The position numbers were made by a program, and so were the translations under genes. Shown piece after piece: positions 32,589-41,513 of a stretch of DNA of 64,000 nt (its first letter is position 1; the number at the start of each line of letters is the position of its first letter). Below the pieces are notes generated by a model. It had not been told where the DNA came from. It worked only from the letters and a program-made list of their open reading frames with translations, and did no database searches. The stretch is taken from the NCBI RefSeq assembly GCF_002531755.2, contig NZ_CP034998.1, positions 2,108,001 to 2,172,000 on the forward strand, written 5' to 3'. Origin of the DNA: Rhizobium acidisoli. GTDB lineage: Bacteria > Pseudomonadota > Alphaproteobacteria > Rhizobiales > Rhizobiaceae.

Positions 32589-33512
32589 ATGAATCCACGA
32601 CAGTTGAAGACATTCCTTGCGGTGATCCGGCATAAAAATCTCACCCGCGCCGCCGCTGAGGTCAACCTTGCCCAATCGAGCCTCAGCGACCAGATACAGG
32701 CCATGGAGGAAGAGCTTGGCGTGGAACTCTTTCTCCGCTCCCGCCAGGGTGTCGCCCTAACGCCGGCGGGTACGGCGCTAAAGGCCTATGCGGAGGAAAT
32801 CCTGGCGCTGAATGACGAGGCAAAGGCCGCCGTCTATGCTGCAGCCGGCAGAAGCGAGCAGTCCATCATCCTGGGTACGCTCGAAACCATCGCCGCCGAA
32901 AGGTTGGCGCCCTGGCTCTCTCTCTTCCGCAGGCAGAATCCCGGCCTCGGTCTCAAACTCAAGGTCGGTGGTAGCGGCGAGCTGCGTGCACAATTGCAGC
33001 ATGGTTCGATCGACGTCGCCTTCACCTTCGATCGCGGCGAGCAGGACGAGCGCTTCGCGACGCGCCGCATCTCCATCGAACCGCTGGTGTTGATCACGGG
33101 CCGAGATTCGCAGGCCCCGTCATTTGAAAGCCTTGCGGCGCTGAGCATGGCGCCCTTTGTCGCGACCGAAACCGGTTGCGTCTATCGCCACCTGTTCGAT
33201 ACAGCCTTTGCAGAGGCGGGTGTGACTGCGCCGCCCATCGTAACGGAAGTCGATAGCATCGCGACGATCATCCGGCTCGTTGCATCGGGCGCCGGTTACG
33301 GCCTCGTCCCGCGTCTTGCAGCCGACCCGGCCGCTGCGCGCAGCGATGTCGTCGAATTGTCTTGGCCGGGCGAACCGCCCACCGCTTCGCTGGTGATGAT
33401 GTGGCGGCGCCGGCGCGTGCAGCCGCCGGCGCTCGCCCTGCTGTTGCAATCGGCAAGCGACGAACTCTCGCCGGTCAGACCAGCCGATGCCCGCCTTCGA
33501 CATGCAGGATAG
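32589..33512 (+). CDS. LysR-family transcriptional regulator
   Basis: The 307-residue protein has an N-terminal HTH (MNPRQLKTFLAVIRHKNLTRAAAEVNLAQSSLSDQIQAMEEEL in outline) and a periplasmic-binding-like effector domain (IILGTLETIAAERLAPWL, DVAFTFDRG, SIATIIRLVASGAGYGLVPRLA). It is taken from ATG 32589. Its last 38 bp overlap the convergent SDR gene, so the two 3' ends are antisense to each other. It may control the SDR gene or the upstream small transporter gene. Confidence 0.92.
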   Translation: MNPRQLKTFLAVIRHKNLTRAAAEVNLAQSSLSDQIQAMEEELGVELFLRSRQGVALTPAGTALKAYAEEILALNDEAKAAVYAAAGRSEQSIILGTLETIAAERLAPWLSLFRRQNPGLGLKLKVGGSGELRAQLQHGSIDVAFTFDRGEQDERFATRRISIEPLVLITGRDSQAPSFESLAALSMAPFVATETGCVYRHLFDTAFAEAGVTAPPIVTEVDSIATIIRLVASGAGYGLVPRLAADPAAARSDVVELSWPGEPPTASLVMMWRRRRVQPPALALLLQSASDELSPVRPADARLRHAG

Positions 33513-34212
33513 TGCCTGTGGTGAAACCGTTGCCGATCAGGAAGCGGATCGCATCGGCGATATCCTCCGGCTGGCCGACACGTCCGGCCGGCAGGCGCTG
33601 CGCCATCGCGTCAAGCGTTGCCTGCTTGGCGTCCCCGGCAACGAAGCTCCAGATCGGCGTATCCACCCATCCCGGCGACACGGCATTGATACGGATCGGT
33701 GCCAATTCGACGGCGAGCGCCCTGACCAGGCCTTCAAGCGCCGCATTGACGGCGGCGACCACCGATCCGCGCGCTGCCGGCCGATAGGCCGCGACGCCCG
33801 AGGTGTAGGTGATTGATCCTGACGACGGCAGATGGGCGGCGCCGTATTTCGCCAGCAGCAGCGGGCCGTAGAACTTGCTCTCGACCACCCGTTGCGCCGC
33901 GGCAAGCTCGATCGACGGCAGCAACTGATAGGCGCCTTCAATATCGGCGGCGGTGCTGACGATGTGGTCGACCGATCCGACGATGCGAAAGAGTGCCGCG
34001 ACCTCCTCCTCCCGCGATATATCGACAGCGTAGATTCCAAGTTTCGGATCGTCGTCGAGCTGGCGGCACGCTGCCGCAAGCCTCTCTTGACTGCGCCCCG
34101 CGATCGTCACAAACGCCCCCTCATCGAGCAGGCGCCTGGCAAGCGCCAAACCCATGCCCGAGCTGCCGCCGACGATCAACACTTTCGCACCTTCGATCTT
34201 GATTGCAGTCAT
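33475..34212 (-). CDS. Short-chain dehydrogenase/reductase family protein lacking the YxxxK pair
   Basis: The 245-residue protein has the SDR Rossmann motif GGSSGMG (15-21), a D-based cofactor turn (AVDIS), Ser138 in TYTSG, and the usual C-terminal SPGWVDTP and EDIADAIRFLIGNGFTTGTILHVEGG (in outline). Where SDR enzymes have Tyr-x-x-x-Lys, it has Val152-Ala-Ala-Val-Asn156 (GSVVAAVNAALEGL). It may use another chemistry, bind NAD(P) without classic catalysis, or act as a sensor. GGAG precedes the ATG. Confidence 0.85.
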   Translation of the reverse strand: MTAIKIEGAKVLIVGGSSGMGLALARRLLDEGAFVTIAGRSQERLAAACRQLDDDPKLGIYAVDISREEEVAALFRIVGSVDHIVSTAADIEGAYQLLPSIELAAAQRVVESKFYGPLLLAKYGAAHLPSSGSITYTSGVAAYRPAARGSVVAAVNAALEGLVRALAVELAPIRINAVSPGWVDTPIWSFVAGDAKQATLDAMAQRLPAGRVGQPEDIADAIRFLIGNGFTTGTILHVEGGHRLV

Positions 34213-34322
34213 CTCACATCTCCATTTGCATGGGAGAGCAGATGCCTCGGATCAGCGCGGAAGAAAAACGGAAGAAACCGATAGCATCATCGGCTTTCCC
34301 GATGGTGCTGTTTACGAACCGA

Positions 34323-35084
34323 TCAATTGCGCAGCCGGTAGCCGGTCTTGAAGATCCAGCCGAGTGTGCCGAGGCATATCGCCAGGAACACGGTGATCAT
34401 CGCCAGGCTGATCGCCGGGTTGACGTCGGCGATCCCGTAAAAACTCCAGCGGAAGCCACTGACGAGATAGAGCACCGGATTGAGATGGCTGACCGCCTGC
34501 CAGAAGGGCGGCAGCATATTGACCGAATAGAAGCTGCCGCCGAGGAAGGTCAGCGGCGGTACGACCAGCATGGGAATGAGGTTCAACTGCTCGAAATTGC
34601 CTGCCCAGATGCCGATCATGAAGCCGAACAGGCTGAAGGTGACGCCCGTCAGCAGGAAGAACAGGATCATCATGAAGGGATGCTCGATCCTGACGTCGAC
34701 GAAGAGATTGGCTGTGAGCAGGATGATGAAGCCGATGATCATGCCCTTGGTGGCGGCGGCCCCGACGTAACCGAGCAGGATCTCGGTCATCGCCACCGGC
34801 GCGGAGAGGACCTCGTAGATCGTGCCGGTGAATTTCGGAAAATAGATGCCGAAGGAGCCGTTGCTGATGCACTGGCCAAGCAGCGTCAGCATGATCAGGC
34901 CCGGCGTGATGAAGGCGCCGTAGGACACGCCCTCTACCTCCTGGATACGCGATCCCACGGCCGCACCGAAGACGATGAAATAGAGCGAGGTCGAGATGAC
35001 GGGCGAAATGACGCTCTGCAGCAGCGTGCGGCGCGTGCGCGCCATCTCGAAGAAATAGATCGATTTGATCGCCTCGACGTTCAT
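34323..35084 (-). CDS. ABC-2 type transporter permease
   Basis: The 253-residue membrane protein has about six hydrophobic helices. It carries ABC-2/NodJ-like signatures: [61 protein letters not shown] (both in outline), and [21 protein letters not shown]. It pairs with the ATPase encoded just upstream (4-bp overlap). This subfamily exports unknown lipids, polysaccharides or drugs. Confidence 0.9.
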   Translation of the reverse strand: MNVEAIKSIYFFEMARTRRTLLQSVISPVISTSLYFIVFGAAVGSRIQEVEGVSYGAFITPGLIMLTLLGQCISNGSFGIYFPKFTGTIYEVLSAPVAMTEILLGYVGAAATKGMIIGFIILLTANLFVDVRIEHPFMMILFFLLTGVTFSLFGFMIGIWAGNFEQLNLIPMLVVPPLTFLGGSFYSVNMLPPFWQAVSHLNPVLYLVSGFRWSFYGIADVNPAISLAMITVFLAICLGTLGWIFKTGYRLRN

Positions 35085-36007
35085 TTGTCTGCTCCTACCA
35101 GCGCCACGAAGATGTCTTCGAGCGAACTCTGCCGCGTCGAGAGATCTTTGAAATGGATATTGTTTTCACCCAGCCGGGTCAGCAGCGCCGCAATGCTTTC
35201 CTGCTCATTGTCGGCGTCGAAATCATAAGTCAGCCGGCTGCCACCGGCTTCCAGCGTCAACCCGTTGCCGGTAAAACAATCCGGAAGCCGTTCGAGCGGC
35301 TCGGTGAGATCGAGGATGAGCTGCTTGCGGCCGAGCTTGGCCATCAAAGCTGCCTTGTCTTCGACAAGCAGCAATTGCCCGCCATTGATCACGCCGACGC
35401 GGTCGGCAATTTCCTCGGCCTCCTCGATATAATGGGTGGTCAGGATGATGGTAACACCCGAGGCTCGAAGCTCCTGAACGACATTCCACATGTCCTTGCG
35501 CAGCGTCACGTCGACACCGGCTGTGGGTTCATCGAGGAAAAGGATATCCGGCTCATGGGAAAGCGCCTTGGCGATCAGCACACGTCGCTTCATGCCGCCG
35601 GAGAGCTGGCGCAGCATGTTGTCCTTCTTGTCCCAGAGCGAAAGCGCGCGCAGCACTTTCTCGATATGGGCGGGATTGGCTTTCTTGCCGTGCAGCCCAC
35701 GCGAAAAGCTCACCGTATTAAACACAGTCTCGAACTGGTCGGTGGTCAGTTCCTGCGGCACCAAGCCGATCATCCCACGGGTGGCGCGGAAATCCTTGAC
35801 GACATCGTGGCCGGCGACCAGCACCTTGCCGCCGCTCGGATTGGCAATGCCGCAGATGATCGAAATCAACGTCGTCTTGCCCGCGCCGTTCGGCCCGAGC
35901 AGCGCCAGGATCTCACCCTTTTCGACGTCGAGGTTGATGCCTTTCAGGGCCTCGAACCCACTGGCGTAGGTCTTGGTAAGATTCTGAACGGAAATGATGG
36001 GGGTCAT
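35081..36007 (-). CDS. ABC-2 type transporter ATP-binding protein
   Basis: The 308-residue ATPase shows Walker [10 protein letters not shown], the Q-loop in GLVPQE, signature LSGGMKRR and Walker [13 protein letters not shown], plus a C-terminal domain of about 80 residues. It resembles NodI/DrrA-type exporters. The permease gene follows with a 4-bp overlap. The gap upstream (36008-36466) contains the promoter and the candidate small RNA on the other strand. Confidence 0.93.
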   Translation of the reverse strand: MTPIISVQNLTKTYASGFEALKGINLDVEKGEILALLGPNGAGKTTLISIICGIANPSGGKVLVAGHDVVKDFRATRGMIGLVPQELTTDQFETVFNTVSFSRGLHGKKANPAHIEKVLRALSLWDKKDNMLRQLSGGMKRRVLIAKALSHEPDILFLDEPTAGVDVTLRKDMWNVVQELRASGVTIILTTHYIEEAEEIADRVGVINGGQLLLVEDKAALMAKLGRKQLILDLTEPLERLPDCFTGNGLTLEAGGSRLTYDFDADNEQESIAALLTRLGENNIHFKDLSTRQSSLEDIFVALVGADK

Positions 36008-36299
36008 GCGTTACTCTTGAGGATTATCGAAGTATTTCGGCCCGCTATATAATGCCTTCATGACGCTTTGACATCCTCGGGAACGTGAACACTGCATTCG
36101 CGCCTTGCTAACACGGCCCGCAGGCGTCGGATATTTGCGAAAGCCGCTCGTCTTGGTGAAAAGAAAGATAGCCGCCGGTTTTTGATGTCATCATCCGGTG
36201 ATCTTCGTGCCCGATAAAAGAGCCGAGGCCAGCACCGGCATCCGCCCCGCCGCCCATCCCTTTGCGGAGCCGTCTTCGGGTGTTCTCGTTGCACCCCTT

Positions 36300-36418
36300 T
36301 TCCGCTGCCTCGGCATGTAGTGAAAGTTATTGTTCAGTCACGAAGTGCTTGGAACCGGCCAGCATCCCCTGTTCAGCCGCGTTCGTCTTAGCCGGCCACT
36401 GCGCCGGCTTTCTTTTTT
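36300..36418 (+). ncRNA. Candidate small RNA ending at an orphan terminator
   Basis: The 459-bp gap 36008-36466 has no plus-strand gene, yet contains a strong plus-strand intrinsic terminator at 36391-36418. The preceding 90 bases can fold locally (GTTC near 36333 with GGAAC near 36351; CCGGCC stretches). A weak promoter-like TTGCAC with 18-bp spacing to GCATGT lies near 36270-36300. The 5' end is a guess. I do not recognise it as a named rhizobial small RNA. Confidence 0.35.
36391..36418 (+). terminator. Orphan intrinsic terminator
   Basis: GCCGGC, loop CACTGC, GCCGGC is followed by TTTCTTTTTT. The T run is only on the plus strand, so it cannot serve the neighbouring minus-strand genes; no plus-strand gene precedes it for almost 3 kb. 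Confidence 0.75.
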
Positions 36419-36466
36419 GCTAGGTCGAAACCTCAAAGGCGTGAGCGGGCGGGGAGCAGTGCTCCC

Positions 36467-38080
36467 TCACAATTCGTCATAGTTGAACCAGTCGAAATCC
36501 GCAATCTTCCCGCGTCCCGACGTATCGAAGGCAAACACGCCAGCGAAGGCGCCGGTGAAGGAACCGTGTTCGCCGCGCCCGCCCTCGTCGGAAATCATGC
36601 CGGCGTCGAGGATCGGGCCGATCGGCTGCCAGGCGCCCTTGCCTTCGGTCTGCCAGAAGAATTGCAGATCGTTCTCGCGAATTTCCATGGCGAGCTGGAC
36701 ACGGCCCTCAGCAGCGATCGCCACACCGCTTTCGGCGGGGAAGCTCAGGCGTCCGTTCGGATAATCGCCATTGCAGGAGAGGATCGTCACGCACCGGCCG
36801 AGTGTTTCGTGCAGCGTCACGGCAACGGCATGGAATTTATGCCGGTTGTAATAATGCGTCAGCCCCGCGACCTGCTGATAAGTGTCGGGCGAGAACTCGA
36901 CCACGGTCTCGGCGCGGAAGCTGTGATGCTCCTGCCGGCGGGCAACCAAAGCCTGCTCGAACCAGGAGCCGATGCTTTCGCGCGCAATCAGCCTGAGATG
37001 GCCGGGGCGGTCCGTCAGGTTGAAGATGCGCTCGGGCTCGGGCGTGCGCAGCCATTGGAAATCGGCCGGCAGGGTGTCGCCATCGAAGCTGTATTCGCTG
37101 CGCATCGGCTTTTCCGCAGGCACGGCGCCGAAGAGGCCGGGCACATCGACATCGGGCACCGAGGTGCCATTTTCGAGATAGAGCCAGTCATCGTCGCGCC
37201 AGACGCATTTCTGCAGGCTCGTCTCTCGCCCCAGCGTGCAGCGCCGCTTCGGCGGTAGAGGCCGGCCGCAGAGATGGGTGTGATAGGCCTCACCGTCCGG
37301 CGTCTCGACATATTGGCCGTGCCCTGCCCGCTGCAGCACCGCGCCCGGATGATCCTTGGAGGTGATGAGATGCATGTTCGGATGCATCTCGTAAGGGCCT
37401 TCGATGCGGCGCGAGCGCGCCATGGTGACGGCGTGGTCATAGCCGGTACCGCCTTCCGCGGTCGTCAGATAGTACCAGCCATTGCGCTTGAAGAGGTGCG
37501 GGCCCTCGACCAGGCCGAGCGGACTGCCGGCGAAAATATTGCGGAGCGGGCCTTTCAGGGCCTTCGTCACCGGGTCCCATTCCTGCAGCAGGATACCGTC
37601 GAAGGCCGGCGATTTCGGCGAGCCGCCATAGCTTTCGGTGCGGTGGTTCCACTGCATGTTGAGGAACCACTTGCGGCCGTCATCGTCGTGGAACAGCGAG
37701 GGATCGAAGCCGGAGGAATTGACGTACACCGGCTCGGACCATTCGGCCTCGATGGCAGGCGCGGTGACGATATAGTTCGGCGCGTCCTTGAAACTGCCAT
37801 CGAAGCGCTTGACGTCGGTATAAACAAGCCAGAACTGCCCGTCGGCATAGGAAAGACACGGCGCCCAGATGCCGCAGCTGTCGGGATTGCCGCGCATGTC
37901 GAGCTGCGACCGGCGTTCCAGCGGCCGGCGCACCAGCGTCCAGTTCACCAGGTCGCGCGAATGGTGGATCTGCACGCCGGGATACCATTCGAAGGTCGAG
38001 GTCGCGATATAATAGTCCGCGCCCACGCGGCAGATCGACGGATCGGGGTTGAACCCGGGCAGGATGGGATTGCGGATCAT
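36467..38080 (-). CDS. Glycoside hydrolase family 43 (beta-xylosidase/arabinofuranosidase-like)
   Basis: The 537-residue enzyme has a five-bladed GH43 domain: NPILPGFNPDPSICR with the base Asp13, SSGFDPSLFHDDDGRKWF with the pKa-modulating Asp, and GLVEGPHLFKRNGWYYL with the acid Glu. A C-terminal beta-sandwich follows (about 330-537). This matches subfamilies that include beta-xylosidases. There is no signal peptide, so it works on imported oligosaccharides. GGAGGAGG precedes ATG 38080. It is the last gene of the sugar locus. Confidence 0.9.
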   Translation of the reverse strand: MIRNPILPGFNPDPSICRVGADYYIATSTFEWYPGVQIHHSRDLVNWTLVRRPLERRSQLDMRGNPDSCGIWAPCLSYADGQFWLVYTDVKRFDGSFKDAPNYIVTAPAIEAEWSEPVYVNSSGFDPSLFHDDDGRKWFLNMQWNHRTESYGGSPKSPAFDGILLQEWDPVTKALKGPLRNIFAGSPLGLVEGPHLFKRNGWYYLTTAEGGTGYDHAVTMARSRRIEGPYEMHPNMHLITSKDHPGAVLQRAGHGQYVETPDGEAYHTHLCGRPLPPKRRCTLGRETSLQKCVWRDDDWLYLENGTSVPDVDVPGLFGAVPAEKPMRSEYSFDGDTLPADFQWLRTPEPERIFNLTDRPGHLRLIARESIGSWFEQALVARRQEHHSFRAETVVEFSPDTYQQVAGLTHYYNRHKFHAVAVTLHETLGRCVTILSCNGDYPNGRLSFPAESGVAIAAEGRVQLAMEIRENDLQFFWQTEGKGAWQPIGPILDAGMISDEGGRGEHGSFTGAFAGVFAFDTSGRGKIADFDWFNYDEL

Positions 38081-38149
38081 GATGCGGCCTCCTCCGAGAT
38101 TGTTGTTGTGGTACGTACGTCAAATGTGGGCGGTTACTTCACCTCCCCA

Positions 38150-38268
38150 CCCTCATTCCTGTGCTCGTCACAGGAACCCAGCCGCCGCGCGTCCGCGCGG
38201 CGAAAAGAATCGATTCAGCCCAAGGACTTGGGCTGGCTGGATCTCTGTGACGAGCACAGAGATGAGGG
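38150..38268. repeat. Palindromic intergenic repeat
   Basis: Outer arms of about 34 bp (38150-38183 and 38235-38268), with some mismatches, carry the words CTCATTCCTGTGCTCGTCAC and GTGACGAGCACAGAGATGAG. Inner hairpins GCCGCGCG/GCGCGGC and AGCCCAAG/TTGGGCT lie between them. It is the type of dispersed palindrome common between rhizobial genes. Confidence 0.65.
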
Positions 38269-38309
38269 CGGTGTTGCAGCGTGCCGCCCCAAACTCCGGC
38301 TCGACCTAC

Positions 38310-39341
38310 CTATTCCCGCTCCGCCGACTTCGCCCAGAGATTGATATCCGCCTCGCGGGCGTAGACGTCGATCTCCGCAAGCTCCTCGGCCGTGAACTCC
38401 AGATTATCCAGCGCCTTGACGCAATCGACGATCTGCGATGAGCGGCTGGCGCCGATCAGCGCCGAGGTCACGCGTCCGCCGCGCAGCACCCAGGCGATTG
38501 CCATCTGCGCCAGCGTCTGGCCGCGCTTCTCGGCGATGTCGTTGAGCTTCTTGATATTGTCGATGATAGAGGGACGGATGAAGTCGCGCTTCAGAAAATG
38601 GTTTTGCGCCGCGCGGCTGTCGTCCGGGATACCGCCGAGATACTTCGTCGTCAGCATGCCCTGGGCGAGCGGCGAGAACACGATCGAGCCCATGCCGACC
38701 TCGTCGAGCGCATCGAGCAGCTTGTCATCCTCGACCCAGCGGTTGAGCATCGAATAACTCGGCTGGTGGATCAGACAGGGCGTGCCGAGCTCCTTGAGGA
38801 TGGCAGCCGCCTCACGCGTACGCTGCGAATTGTAGGAGGAGATGCCGACATAGAGCGCCCGGCCGGAGCGGACGATATGGTCGAGCGCGCCGCAGGTCTC
38901 TTCAAGCGGCGTTTCCGGGTCGAAGCGGTGCGAATAGAAGATGTCGACATAGTCGAGGCCCATACGCTTCAGGCTCTGGTCGCAGGAGGCGATCACGTAT
39001 TTTCGGCTGCCCCACTCGCCATAGGGCCCCGGCCACATGTCGTAGCCGGCCTTGGAGGAGATGATCAGCTCGTCGCGAAGCCCGGAAAATTCGGTGCGCA
39101 GGATCTCGCCGAAGTCCGTCTCGGCGCTGCCGGGAGGCGGGCCGTAATTGTTGGCGAGGTCGAAATGGGTGATGCCGAGATCGAAGGCCGTGCGGCACAT
39201 GTCGATCTTGCGGTCATGCGGTGTGTCGCCGCCGAAATTATGCCAGAGGCCAAGGGAAACGGCCGGCAGCTTCAGGCCGGACCGGCCCGTGCGGTTATAT
39301 TTCATTTTCGAATAGCGGTCTGCGGCTGGTTGCCAGCTCAT
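38310..39341 (-). CDS. Aldo/keto reductase, YghZ (L-glyceraldehyde-3-phosphate reductase)-like
   Basis: The 343-residue NADPH-dependent reductase has catalytic Asp61 and Tyr66 (FDLANNYGPPPGSAE), Lys97 (ISSKAGYDMWPGPYGEWGS) and His in FYSHRFDP. It has the family-typical C-terminus MAIAWVLRGGRVTSALIGASR. YghZ-type enzymes reduce glyceraldehyde phosphate and related aldehydes. AGGAG precedes the ATG. It sits between sugar oxidoreductase and GH43 genes, so a sugar or sugar-lactone substrate is likely. Confidence 0.9.
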   Translation of the reverse strand: MSWQPAADRYSKMKYNRTGRSGLKLPAVSLGLWHNFGGDTPHDRKIDMCRTAFDLGITHFDLANNYGPPPGSAETDFGEILRTEFSGLRDELIISSKAGYDMWPGPYGEWGSRKYVIASCDQSLKRMGLDYVDIFYSHRFDPETPLEETCGALDHIVRSGRALYVGISSYNSQRTREAAAILKELGTPCLIHQPSYSMLNRWVEDDKLLDALDEVGMGSIVFSPLAQGMLTTKYLGGIPDDSRAAQNHFLKRDFIRPSIIDNIKKLNDIAEKRGQTLAQMAIAWVLRGGRVTSALIGASRSSQIVDCVKALDNLEFTAEELAEIDVYAREADINLWAKSAERE

Positions 39342-39397
39342 GAGACTCTCCTTGCTAAAATATCTCTATTGATGTCCCGCCAGTGCCTGGCAGGAGC

Positions 39398-39538
39398 TGC
39401 CCCTCATCCGGCTGCCGTCACCTTCTCCTTGCAAACGGGGAGAAGCGGTATGCCGCACCCGCTCCCTTAAATCTCGACGCTGCGTTTGGCACGTCCCCTC
39501 TCCCCGTTTTTGCGGGGAGAGGGTTAGGGTGAGGGGCA
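39398..39538. repeat. Palindromic intergenic repeat
   Basis: TGCCCCTCA (39398-39406) and TGAGGGGCA (39530-39538) bound 141 bp. The right part contains a stem of CCCTCTCCCC and GGGGAGAGGG around a T-rich loop. This is another dispersed rhizobial repeat and may terminate transcription of neighbouring genes. Confidence 0.6.
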
Positions 39539-39570
39539 ATCCTCAGCACAACGATTCCAACGCTATCCTA

Positions 39571-40704
39571 TCACTTCAACAGCGCCTGCGCCTCCTCGAT
39601 GCCGAGCGCCGCCGGCTGAGTGCAGGTCGTAGTCAGGTCGATGAAACGCCCCTCCTCGCCCGACTTCAGGATCGAGGTCATGACGTCGACCCCGTGCAGC
39701 GTGCGGTCGAGCGAGCAGCGTGCGTCGCGGCCTTCGATCAGCGACATCGCCATGTCGGCAAGGCCGGCCGTGCGGTAGTTGGCGCGCGATCCGTTCGGGT
39801 TTTCCTGGTTGATCTTGCCGAACGGATGCTCCCAGGCGTCGAGCGGCTTGATGTCCTTGTCGCGGCCGCTTGCCTCGACCGTGCCGCCGAAGAAGTTCGG
39901 ATCCGGCACGTAGAGCGAGCCGTCGGTGCCGTAGAGCTCCATATTGGCATGGCGATGCGACCAGACGTCCCAGCTCGCCGACAGCGTCACGGTGGCGCCG
40001 CTGACGAATTCGAGCAGCGCCTGGATCGTCGTCGGCGTCTTGACCGGGATGATCTCGCCGTTGCGCGGCTCGCTGGTGATGGTGCGGGTCGGCGACGCCA
40101 TCGAGGTCATGGCGCCGACGCGTTTCACCGGACCGATCAGGTTGATCAGGTTGGCGATGTAGTAGGGGCCGAGATCGAGGATCGGGCCACCGCCCGGCAG
40201 GAAGAAGAAATCCGGGTTCGGATGCCACATCTCCATGCCGGGGCTCATCACGTAGCAGGCGCCCGACGTCACCCGGCCGATGCCGCCGTCATCGATGAAC
40301 TTGCGGGCGAGCTGATGAGCGCCGCCGAGGAACGTGTCGGGCGCGCAGCCGACCGCCAGGTTCTTTTCCTTCGCGATGCGGCGAAGCTCTTCACCCTCCT
40401 CAAGCGAAAGCACCAGCGGCTTTTCGGAATAGACGTGTTTTCCGGCCTCGAGGATCGACTTCGACACCCGGAAATGCGCATCCGGGATCGTCAGGTTGAC
40501 GACGACGTCGATCTCGTCATTGGCAAGAAGCGCGTCGATCGTCTGCGCTTTAACGCCATATTCCTTGGCGCGCGCCTCGGCGGCCTCGACGTTGATATCG
40601 GCGCAGGCCAGCACCTTCAGCCCCTTGAAGAGCGGTGCCAGCGAAAAGTAGGTGGTGGAGATGTTGCCGCATCCGATGATGCCGACGCCAAGTTCCCTGG
40701 TCAT
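39571..40704 (-). CDS. Gfo/Idh/MocA family NAD(P)-dependent sugar oxidoreductase
   Basis: The 377-residue enzyme has the N-terminal Rossmann motif GVGIIGCGNIST, the conserved EKPLVLSLEEG with the catalytic Lys, and GGGPILDLGPYYIANLI in the C-terminal domain. The start is ATG 40704 with GAGG six bases upstream; a TTG 12 bases earlier is in frame. It follows the isomerase-like gene after 8 bp. In such clusters these enzymes oxidise glycosides or hexoses at C1 or C3; the substrate here is not known. Confidence 0.9.
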   Translation of the reverse strand: MTRELGVGIIGCGNISTTYFSLAPLFKGLKVLACADINVEAAEARAKEYGVKAQTIDALLANDEIDVVVNLTIPDAHFRVSKSILEAGKHVYSEKPLVLSLEEGEELRRIAKEKNLAVGCAPDTFLGGAHQLARKFIDDGGIGRVTSGACYVMSPGMEMWHPNPDFFFLPGGGPILDLGPYYIANLINLIGPVKRVGAMTSMASPTRTITSEPRNGEIIPVKTPTTIQALLEFVSGATVTLSASWDVWSHRHANMELYGTDGSLYVPDPNFFGGTVEASGRDKDIKPLDAWEHPFGKINQENPNGSRANYRTAGLADMAMSLIEGRDARCSLDRTLHGVDVMTSILKSGEEGRFIDLTTTCTQPAALGIEEAQALLK

Positions 40705-40712
40705 GATGTGCC

Positions 40713-41474
40713 TCAATAAGTCTGGAAGGATGCAATCGAACGGCTGATGTTGCGGTCGATATCTTTGGGATTGTCATGTTCGACAACGAAGTGCTTTGCC
40801 TTGGTGGCGCGCAGGGCCGCCATCAGTTTGCCCCATTCCACCTTGCCGTGGCCGACATCGGCCCAGCCGTCTTCGTCCTTAGCCTCGCCTGCCGGCGCGA
40901 TGTCCTTGACATGCACCGCGGTGATGCGCGAGCCAAGCTTCTCGATCCAGGCGAAAGGATCGGCATTGCCGCGAATGACCCAGGCGATGTCGGCTTCCCA
41001 GGAAATATCAGGCGCACCCTCGAAGAGGCGCTCGATCGGCAGCGAGCCGTCGGCCAGCTTGACGAATTCGAAATCGTGATTGTGCCAGCCGAATTCGTAG
41101 CCGGCTTCCTTGTATGGCTTGCTCATCTCCTGCAGGCGTTTGCCGAAGGCGACCCAGCCGGCGGCGTCGGAGGGGCGCTGCTCAGCGGCCAGATGCGGCG
41201 CATAGATCGAATCCATGCCGAGAATCTTGGCAATGTTCAGCGACTTCTGCACGTCCTTCTCCAGGAAATCCGGGCTGAAATGGCCGGTCGCCATGACCAG
41301 GCCGTTCTTGTCGAGATCGGCGCGAAGGCTCTTCAGCCCCGCATCGTCGAGATCGGCATAAATGCCGCCGAAGCCTTCGACTTCGGCATAACCCGCCTTG
41401 CCGAGCTTTTCGAAAATCGCCGAATAAGGCTGGAAATTACGGGCGCTGTAGAGCTGGTAGCTGAGTTTCGTCAT
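40713..41474 (-). CDS. Sugar phosphate isomerase/epimerase (AP endonuclease 2-like TIM barrel)
   Basis: The 253-residue TIM-barrel enzyme resembles the xylose-isomerase-like family: YQLYSARNFQPYSAIFEKL, MATGHFSPDFLE, GWHNHDFEF, ISWEADIAWV and VHVKDIAPAGEA, with His, Glu and Asp metal ligands. ATG 41474 has AGGAG six bases upstream; ATG 41477 is adjacent. The gene lies in a tight cluster with a MocA-type oxidoreductase and beta-mannosidase, a combination typical of 3-keto-sugar or inositol-like conversions. Confidence 0.87.
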   Translation of the reverse strand: MTKLSYQLYSARNFQPYSAIFEKLGKAGYAEVEGFGGIYADLDDAGLKSLRADLDKNGLVMATGHFSPDFLEKDVQKSLNIAKILGMDSIYAPHLAAEQRPSDAAGWVAFGKRLQEMSKPYKEAGYEFGWHNHDFEFVKLADGSLPIERLFEGAPDISWEADIAWVIRGNADPFAWIEKLGSRITAVHVKDIAPAGEAKDEDGWADVGHGKVEWGKLMAALRATKAKHFVVEHDNPKDIDRNISRSIASFQTY

Positions 41475-41513
41475 CATATTCTCCTCGGGCCTCGTGCCCA
41501 TGCTTGGGAAGGA

